Assembly: GCF_030035675.1 (NCBI RefSeq)
Contig: NC_084499.1
Location: forward strand, 19,428,739 to 19,492,738
DNA: 64,000 bases
Source: Rhineura floridana
Taxonomy: Eukaryota; Chordata; Lepidosauria; Squamata; Rhineuridae
Reading direction: 5' to 3'
Shown here: positions 59,501 through 64,000 of the stretch, one piece after another
Layout of the letters: the number at the start of each line of letters is the position of its first letter
Numbering within the stretch: the stretch's first letter is position 1
Notes under the pieces: generated by a model
The model's database searches: none
Told to the model about the DNA's origin: nothing
The model's input: the letters and a program-made list of their open reading frames with translations, nothing else
Program-made: the position numbers and the translations under genes

Positions 59501-62500
59501 ACTTGATCCAGATGTATTCCAGCACCACAAAGGTCAGCCAGTCACCTCCCCTCCCCCCCCAGCTTGGGTGGAGATTTCTGTTGGAGTTGCACATTTTTAT
59601 GAGATGCTGTAAAGTATTTTTCGTTATTATTTGTGAGCTTTCAGCTGTGGACCCGTCTGCACTATGCATTTATAGTGCTTTGACACCACTTTCAACAGTC
59701 TTGGTTTCCCCCCTCCAAAAGATTCTGGGAACTGTAGTTTGTGAAGAGTGCTGAGTGGTGTTAGATGACCTCTGTTCCCCGCACAGAGCTACAATTCCCA
59801 GAGTTCCCTGGGAAGAGGGATGGATTGTTCAACCGTTCCAGGAATTGTAGCTCCGTGAGAATAACTCTGAGCGCTCTTCACAAACTACAGTTCCCAGAAT
59901 TCTTTGGGAGAAGCCGAATGGGAGGAGCCAGAGAAGAATGGGCAGGACTAGCAGGGACCATAGAGGCACTTGGAGGGGAAAAGCCTTTGCCCTTCTCTCG
60001 GGTGCTTGCTTTGAGCCCGAAGCACAGGAAATTGATGGCTGGGTGTCACTAAGTGTGTCTTATAATTATGGGTGCCCTTTGGCTGGCTGAGCCATCACCT
60101 TTTTTTGTCCTTCCTGGCCAGGAACGGAAGCTCCTGGCAACCGCTGAACAGATGCTGCACGAGAGCAAGACCAAGATCGAATTGATCCGCATGCAGATTG
60201 TGAAGGTGTCCCAGGCGGTAGGGGGCACAGAAGGCGACACGGTGGATCCGGCAGGTATGAGATGACACCGGGCGTTGGCTGGCAGTTTTTGGAGGCTATC
60301 TTTCAGGCCAGAAACAGCTCCAGGCCAGCTAGCTCAGTATTGTCTACACTGGCCGGTAGCCGCACTCCAGGGATTTCAGGCAGGGAGTGTTTCCCAGCCC
60401 TATCTAAAGATGCCATTGGGGATTAAACCTGGGACCTTCTGCATGCAGAGCAGGTGCTCTGCCACTGAGCGATGCTTCTGTCTTTTAAGGGTAAAGCAAG
60501 GTTCTAGTCCTCATGGCTGTCACATCAATGAAAGAAATAAACAAATCTGATCTATCCTTTCCTCGTGGTTCTGAATAAAGGGTCTAATTAAGGAAGGACA
60601 TAGGGAGTTGCCTTATACGGAGTTGGAGCGTTGGTCCATCTAGCGCTCCATAGCTATTTGCAAATGTTTCATTATTTTGCATAATTTATTTTATTTCTGC
60701 TAGTCGTAGGAAGGGGCAAATAGCTACGACGGACACTGTAAAGGAACCCACTCCCTAAACATTGGAAATCCTACTGAAAACAGCTTCAGAGTTACCTGGA
60801 ATTGCTGACACACTTTCGGTTCTTGCTTTGCAGGCAATAAGGACCAGAAACTTGTTTTCTGCTTTAAAACGAGTAAAAAACAAAAGCAGGGATTCTCAAG
60901 GTGCTGGATTGTTCACCCGTACCAAACTCCAGACAACCCCGGTTCATTTCTGAAGGTGCAGAATTTCCAGGTTACAAACACAGGAAGCTGCCTTAGCTTG
61001 ATAGACGATCCATGTAGCTCTGTATTGTCTACACTGACAGGCAGCAGCTCTGCAAGGTTTCAGGCAGGGTCTTTCCTAGCCCTACCTGGAGATGCCATTG
61101 GGTCTTGAACCCGGGACCTTCTGCATGTAAGGCAGATGCTCTGCTGCGGAGCTACGGCCCCTTCCCCAGAGAATTGCTCATCTTGTTTTTCCCATTTGCC
61201 TCCCATTTTGCCAGCCAGAGAGGGAGGCCCGTTCAGTCCCCTCGAGTTGCGCCTGGAGGAACTGCGGCATCGGCTGCATGTCGAAGCTGCGGTAGCGGAA
61301 GGGGCCAAGAATGTGGTGAAGATCCTTGGCAGCAGGCGCGGGCTGGACCGGAAAATGTTGGCTGAGGTAAGCAAGCTGGGCAGGTGAGCCCTAGCCCTCG
61401 TCCGTAGCCCTCGCCTTCAGTGAGGCTGTCAAGGAGGCTTCCCCCAAAACTTGGTTCAGTTCGTTCTGGGTGCTGATAGTTGGTTGGAGGCGCCCCCCCC
61501 CATTCCCTTCACAGAGCTGCAATTGTCAGAGTTCCCTGGGAAGAGAAATGGATTGTTAAACCGCTCTGGGAATTTGGGATCTCCCAACAGCGCTCAACTC
61601 CCTTAATCAACTACAATTCCCAGGATTCTTTGGGGGAAGAGGGTGCAACAACAAAACTTTTTTTCCCCACAGCCCTCAAACCAATCTACTTTTTTCTCTC
61701 TCCTTCCTTCCTTCCTTCCTTCCTTCCTTCCTTCCTTCCTTCCTTCCTTCCTTCCTTCCTTCCTTCCTTCCTTCCTTCCTTCCTTCCTTCCTTCCTTCCA
61801 GGCTCAGGCACGTCTGCAGGAATCCTTGCAGAAGATCGATCTGCTGCGTCTCTCCCTCGAGCATCTCCTCTGCAATTTGCCTACCTGTCACCCAAAGCGG
61901 GAGTTCATCAAGCAGGAGCTCATGAACATTTCCTCTTTGGGGCCTCCGCCAGGCAGCAGTGGGCAGCCATTTTCCCCCTTGATCAAACCCGCAGCGCTTA
62001 CAGGTAACTTGGGCTGGGGGCAGCAGTTTGGAGAGCTGTGTGGAGCTGCAGTCAGACTGTGGCACCTGGGTTCAAATCCCCCCCACTCAGCGTTGAAGGA
62101 CACTAAGAGGCTTGTCTCTCAGCTTAGCCTACCTCACAGGGTTGTGGTGAGGATAAAATGGGGAGGGGGAAGAACCATGTCTACCACCTTGAGCTCCTTG
62201 GAGGAAAGGTGGGATATCAAGAGCCACATTCCGTTCTGGGCAACCTTTTGGAGGGCTGTAAGCCAGTGGTAGGTGGGGCCAGAGGCAGAAGTGGGAGGAG
62301 CAACACATGTAAATTTTGCTTTCATACTGTAGGGTAGTTTCACATACTAGGGATGCGGTAGAATTCTGCCCAAATTGGATTTGGTGCCAGATGTTCCATT
62401 AATTTGCTTATTCTCTGTCATCACAGATTGGATTTTTATGTAAAGATTTTCCGCCGGTATTTTTGAAAACGTTTTGTTTTTAATCTGCCTCTAAAATACT

Positions 62501-63664
62501 GATATTAATATTGACATCCTTATTGATATTTTCTTTAATTCATTTGTTTCCTTGCAAAATATTTTTAAAATGCTGATATTCATACCAATATTTTCCGCGG
62601 GGGAGAAAAAAGGTTTGGTAAAAGCAGTGGCTGGTGGACAAAGGACAAACTTGAATCAATACTGGCCTGTTAGGTCGACGGGATGCTTTTGAACCGGCGC
62701 TGGCCAACGGATGCCATCCCTAACGTACACACCTCCTCCATCCAGTGAGAAAGAGACATTATCACATGCAAGGACACATTCAGGCCAGCAAAAACGCTTG
62801 AGGCTCAAAGGAAAGGCCAGTGAAGGGTGTCGCCCATAAAGAGTTCTGAGGGCTACATAGAGAGGTCTGGAGGGCCACATTTGGTCCCCAGGCCTGAGGC
62901 TTCCTGACCCCTGACCTGTATGCGCTTCCTAAAACATTTGTTGCAAGTGATTCTTCCTGTTCTTTGCCACTGATATCCTTCCTCAGGGACGCTGGAAGTG
63001 CGACTGATGGGCTGCCAGGATGTGCTGGAGAGGGTTCCTGGCCGTTCCCGAGCGGTCAGTTCAACGCCCATCTACGGGAGCCCCAGCGACTCAAAGCCCA
63101 TGGCCTGGACGAGGGTTGGCATGAGTCTGCACAGCCGATGTGCTCTGGGGAAACACATTCTGAATGAAGAACTGTGCAGTGAGTGTTGGGATCCCCTGTT
63201 CAGTTGCTCGGTGGAGTCCTTTCGACATTTGTTTTTGGTATATACTGTACCTCTGTCTCAGCGCTGGTTGTCAATGCCTTTAGAAAAAGTGCGGATTAGG
63301 GGGGTTCACCTATCATCAAATTTCTCCTCTTTTCCTATTTGGAAATCAGGTTGTGGGTGGGATGCTTTTGCCGGTATTGCTGGATTGTGAGAATTGCTGC
63401 TAGCGTGTTTTTCTTCCTTCCAGTGGTCCTGCCTTGATGGAAGACTAACTTTGGTGGTCTTTCAGGGATGGGGTCTCCCCCATTCCGTTGCCGGATACGT
63501 ACTCTGGATCTCATAAGATCCCCTGGGTGACTTTCCTTTTCTCATATGATGCAGGTGAAGTTCTTGCAGTGCTCAAGGTAGACAGCAAGGTTGTTGGCCA
63601 GACAAACTGGGGACCAGTTAACAACCAAGCCTGGGACCAAACATTTATCATCGAATTGGATAGA
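50503..63664 (+). CDS. PKN3: Protein kinase N3, 5' part (HR1 repeats and C2-like start)
   Basis: PKN3 is a Rho-effector AGC kinase acting downstream of PI3K (known). Coding exons: 50503-50526, 56931-57213 (or from 56946), 59381-59532, 60122-60254, 61215-61366, 61802-62003, 62987-63178, 63555-63664. Phases agree and give 1248 nt (416 codons). Residues about 30-102 are HR1a ([20 protein letters not shown]). Exons 3-4 (103-197) are HR1b ([32 protein letters not shown]). Exons 5-6 (198-315) are HR1c ([20 protein letters not shown]). Exons 7-8 (316-416) begin the C2-like domain ([40 protein letters not shown]). The region between, with [14 protein letters not shown], matches mammalian PKN3 better than PKN1 or PKN2. 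The start ATG follows CpG sequence and encodes MAAGETQQ. The remaining C2 part, linker and kinase domain lie beyond the window. Confidence 0.95.
50700..50860. repeat. GTAGACCCATTG-type MITE fragments in PKN3 intron 1
   Basis: CTCAGAGTAGACCCATTGAG (50708) and CACGCTCAGAGTAGACCCAC (50830). A further arm is at about 51092 (CTCAGAGTAGACCCACTGAA). Confidence 0.65.
50905..51085. mobile_element. Palindromic MITE (GGGAACTGTAGTTT family)
   Basis: CACCATACATTTAAGGCAT, AATCCTGGGAACTGTAGTTT and GCAGTTCCCAGGATCC, then CGTGCTTTATGATGTATG: inverted arms around a GAGGTACAATTCTCAG centre. Confidence 0.8.
51190..51545. mobile_element. hAT-like non-autonomous element (about 350 bp)
   Basis: CTGTGATGTTCCCCAAACTT, ATTGTAATGCGCTGCGCTGG and CACAATTTGGGAACTGCTGG form inverted ends. 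It belongs to the same family as 15775-16115. Confidence 0.75.
51560..51700 (-). mobile_element. tRNA-derived SINE (same type as 9855-10079)
   Basis: It contains CTTCAAGTCGATTCCGACTT, AATAGGGTTTTCATGA, AAGGTCACCCAGTGAG and the B-box antisense GGATTCAAATCC. It is truncated at the tRNA head and lies in PKN3 intron 1. Confidence 0.8.
53340..53690. mobile_element. Palindromic hAT-like MITE related to 28188-28562
   Basis: AAACCATGGCTTAGC, AACTATGGCTTGTTTAC, ACCATAGTTTGTTTGATG and GCCATGGTTTGTTTGATC are arranged as inverted arms. Confidence 0.6.
53745..53870. repeat. GTAGACCCATTG-type palindromic MITE
   Basis: TCTACTCAGAGGAAACCTAC, GTTAGTCATGTCCATC and CAATGGGTCTCCTTTGAGTA. Confidence 0.75.
53925..54065 (-). 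mobile_element. tRNA-derived SINE
   Basis: ACAACAATCCTGTGAGGTAG, GGGATTTGAACCCAGGTC (B box antisense) and GCTGCTACACC. Confidence 0.75.
54160..54300. mobile_element. Palindromic MITE (GGGAACTGTAGTTT family)
   Basis: TTCTAGGAACTGTAGTTTCT and GGAACTATAGTTCCCAGGG, decayed. Confidence 0.6.
55045..55435 (+). mobile_element. L2-type LINE 3' end
   Basis: A frame reads [20 protein letters not shown] and [11 protein letters not shown]. The 3' UTR has T-rich blocks and the tail GCCCTGGGCTCCTGCTGGGC...ATAAATAAATAAATAC. It is in PKN3 intron 1. Confidence 0.75.
55715..55918 (-). mobile_element. tRNA-derived SINE (full length)
   Basis: CCAAGGAGCTCAAGGTGGTG, CACAACCCTGTGATGTAGG, AAGGTCGCCCGGTGAGC, GGGATTTGAACCCTTGTC and AACCACTATACCACAC. 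Confidence 0.85.
55925..56075. repeat. GTAGACCCATTG-type MITE remnants
   Basis: TTGTATCCAGCCAAGTTCTA and CAGTGGCTCTGCTCTGAGTA with a GAGCCACTGAACTTAATAGA arm. Confidence 0.6.
56085..56845 (+). repeat. Unclassified repeat, copy 1, with two nested insertions
   Basis: It begins GCATTTAAAAGCAAACCTAC, continues with GCATGAAAATGCATCTATTT, AGGGAAAATTGCTTTGCAAA and ATGAATTTTCATGAGGAC, and resumes at AGGAACCAAAATCGACAGAT (56792). It is interrupted by an L2-type tail (about 56430-56592) and a mariner/Tigger-like piece (56595-56775). A second copy lies at 57245-57955. Confidence 0.7.
56595..56775. mobile_element. mariner/Tigger-like DNA transposon fragment
   Basis: GTGGAAGCTTGTTATAATGC at one end and CGTTATAGCGAGGGTCTACT at the other form partly inverted ends. 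CATTATAACACGGAACCCC and ATAATGTGGATGCATCC lie inside. It is flanked by TA-rich sequence. Confidence 0.6.
57245..57955 (+). repeat. Unclassified repeat, copy 2, interrupted by a hAT-like element
   Basis: Same order as copy 1: TTTAAAAACAAACCTGCCTA, then AGGGAAAATTGCTTTGCAAA (57790), ATGAATTTTCACGAGG and GAAACCAAAATTGACAGATT. The hAT-like element at 57445-57725 splits it. Copies 1 and 2 are in the same orientation on either side of PKN3 exon 2. Confidence 0.7.
57445..57725. mobile_element. hAT-like non-autonomous element nested in another repeat
   Basis: CAGCGGTTCCCAATTTCCCC, GGTCTTGGCAGACCACTTAA and GTGGACCACTGGTTGGGCAC. It interrupts the repeat copy at 57245-57955. Confidence 0.75.
58980..59110. 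mobile_element. hAT-like element fragment (GGGCCGCATTCACTT family)
   Basis: GCCCAGGGGCCGCATTCACT, CTGAGGGCCGCGTGCCAGG and AAAGTGGGCGGGGCCACA. Related pieces are at 9255-9340, 51890-51990 and 62225-62905. Confidence 0.6.
59650..59925. mobile_element. Palindromic MITE (GGGAACTGTAGTTT family)
   Basis: GATTCTGGGAACTGTAGTTT (about 59730) pairs with CAAACTACAGTTCCCAGAAT (about 59880), with GAGCTACAATTCCCAGAGTT inside. It lies in PKN3 intron 3. Confidence 0.8.
60313..60480 (-). mobile_element. tRNA-derived SINE
   Basis: AGCTAGCTCAGTATTGTCTA, CAGGGATTTCAGGCAGGG, GGATTAAACCTGGGACC and CCACTGAGCGATGC. It is in PKN3 intron 4. Confidence 0.85.
60978..61166 (-). mobile_element. tRNA-derived SINE just upstream of PKN3 exon 5
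   Basis: CACAGGAAGCTGCCTTAGC, CTGTATTGTCTACACTGAC, GTCTTGAACCCGGGACC and GGAGCTACGGCCCCTTCCCC. It ends about 50 bp before the exon 5 acceptor. Confidence 0.85.
61470..61645. mobile_element. Palindromic MITE (GGGAACTGTAGTTT family) upstream of PKN3 exon 6
   Basis: AGAGCTGCAATTGTCAGAGT, TCCCTGGGAAGAGAAATGGA, AACTACAATTCCCAGGATTC. It ends near the CCTT array. Confidence 0.7.
61700..61799 (+). repeat. (CCTT)n microsatellite, about 25 units
   Basis: An uninterrupted CCTT/TTCC array of about 100 nt ends directly in the AG acceptor of PKN3 exon 6. It contains no purine at all before the final A and G. Such long perfect tetranucleotide arrays are usually length-polymorphic. Confidence 0.97.
61802..62003 (+). 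other. PKN3: PKN3 exon 6 with microsatellite acceptor
   Basis: A 202-nt exon (67 codons plus one base) encodes the second half of HR1c, starting [20 protein letters not shown]. The acceptor is ...CCTTCCTTCCAG, and the whole upstream pyrimidine tract is the CCTT microsatellite. The exon length is not a multiple of three, so skipping would shift the frame. Confidence 0.9.
62060..62222 (+). mobile_element. tRNA-derived SINE
   Basis: GGGTTCAAATCCCC (B box), CCTACCTCACAGGGTTGTGG, TGAGGATAAAATGGGG and CTTGAGCTCCTTGGAGG. It begins right after PKN3 exon 6. Confidence 0.8.
62225..62905. mobile_element. Decayed hAT-like element in PKN3 intron 6
   Basis: The left part (GAGCCACATTCCGTTCTGGG, GTAGGTGGGGCCAGAGGCAG) and right part (GAGGTCTGGAGGGCCACATT, TGGTCCCCAGGCCTGAGGC) have inverted similarity. 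About 340 bp of AT-rich unclassified sequence lies between. Confidence 0.5.
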
Positions 63665-63714
63665 GTAAGTGTGGGTGGGTGGGTGTGAAGCTGGCATATG
63701 TGGTTCTCTTCCCC

Positions 63715-63930
63715 TCCCCCATTATCCTCACAACAGCCTTGTGAGGTAGGTTAGGCTTAGAGTGACAGAGCCAAGATCACCCAGCGAGCATCATGGCTGA
63801 GCAGGAATCACAACCTGGCTCTCCTGGGTCATAACCCAACTTCTTCATAATATTATTAAAATTTATATCCCATCCTTCCGCTCGAAGGAGCCCAGGATAG
63901 CAAACACATCAAAAGAATACAAAGAAAAAC
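63715..63930 (-). mobile_element. tRNA-derived SINE followed by LINE tail
   Basis: TTATCCTCACAACAGCCTTG, TAGGTTAGGCTTAGAGTGAC and CACCCAGCGAGCATC are SINE. TTTATATCCCATCCTTCC (from about 63865) is an antisense LINE tail. Confidence 0.7.
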
Positions 63931-64000
63931 AAAACATTCTAGGAACAGCTGAGGAGAAAAACATTATTCTGCCCAGTGATCTCTGGGTTGCCATGGTCCT

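Noticed and set aside
61480-62272. Open frames of 175 and 209 codons with long LPSFLPSF or GRKEGRKE repeats.
   Set aside because: They are readings of the CCTT microsatellite joined to PKN3 exon 6 and intron sequence, not proteins.

Overview
This is a stretch of vertebrate nuclear DNA, very probably from a squamate reptile (lizard or snake). It holds spliced genes with GT-AG introns, CpG-rich promoters and a dense mix of tRNA-derived SINEs, CR1 and L2-type LINE tails, a Bov-B-tailed Sauria-type SINE, an L1-type ORF1 element and many palindromic hAT-like MITEs. That repeat mix is typical of squamates. No prokaryotic, organellar or CRISPR feature was seen.

Four protein-coding genes account for all the convincing coding sequence. 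(1) USP20, a deubiquitinase, is on the minus strand at 1-17029. Twenty coding exons are visible and the last about 125 codons lie off the left edge; a non-coding first exon and CpG island lie near 19.0-19.5 kb. (2) C9orf78 (the TLS1/Hep59 spliceosomal protein) is on the plus strand at 20589-30213: nine exons, 289 codons, complete, and head-to-head with USP20. (3) SET (I2PP2A/TAF-I beta) is on the plus strand at 37424-45660: eight exons, 277 codons, complete, with a large CpG promoter carrying about ten NRF1-like palindromes. (4) PKN3 (protein kinase N3) is on the plus strand from 50503. Eight coding exons (416 codons, HR1 repeats and the start of the C2-like domain) are in the window; the kinase domain is off the right edge. 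All exon joins were checked for reading phase and every one closes in frame.

The rest is introns and intergenic DNA. The main repeat regions are 4.4-10.4 kb, 13-17.7 kb, 21-29.3 kb and 29.5-36.1 kb (all but the last mostly in introns), 47-50 kb, and the PKN3 introns. Several insertions can be ordered in time: an L1-type element inside a MITE with a 14-bp target duplication (10408-12521), a SINE inside one half of a tandem duplication with an 11-bp target duplication (9855-10079), a near-perfect hairpin MITE with an 8-bp target duplication (33898-34013), and SINEs or MITEs split by later insertions.

The genes are housekeeping-type and not a pathway cluster. USP20 and C9orf78 share a divergent arrangement; SET and PKN3 lie in tandem. 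I recall the same two pairs being about 1 Mb apart on human 9q34, so the C9orf78-SET adjacency here suggests a rearrangement in one lineage. I found no previously undescribed multi-gene system. The most interesting signals are cis-regulatory and structural: the NRF1-like cluster at the SET promoter, an adenine-free CCTT microsatellite serving as the polypyrimidine tract of PKN3 exon 6, direct repeats flanking PKN3 exon 2, and the ORF1-only L1-type element.
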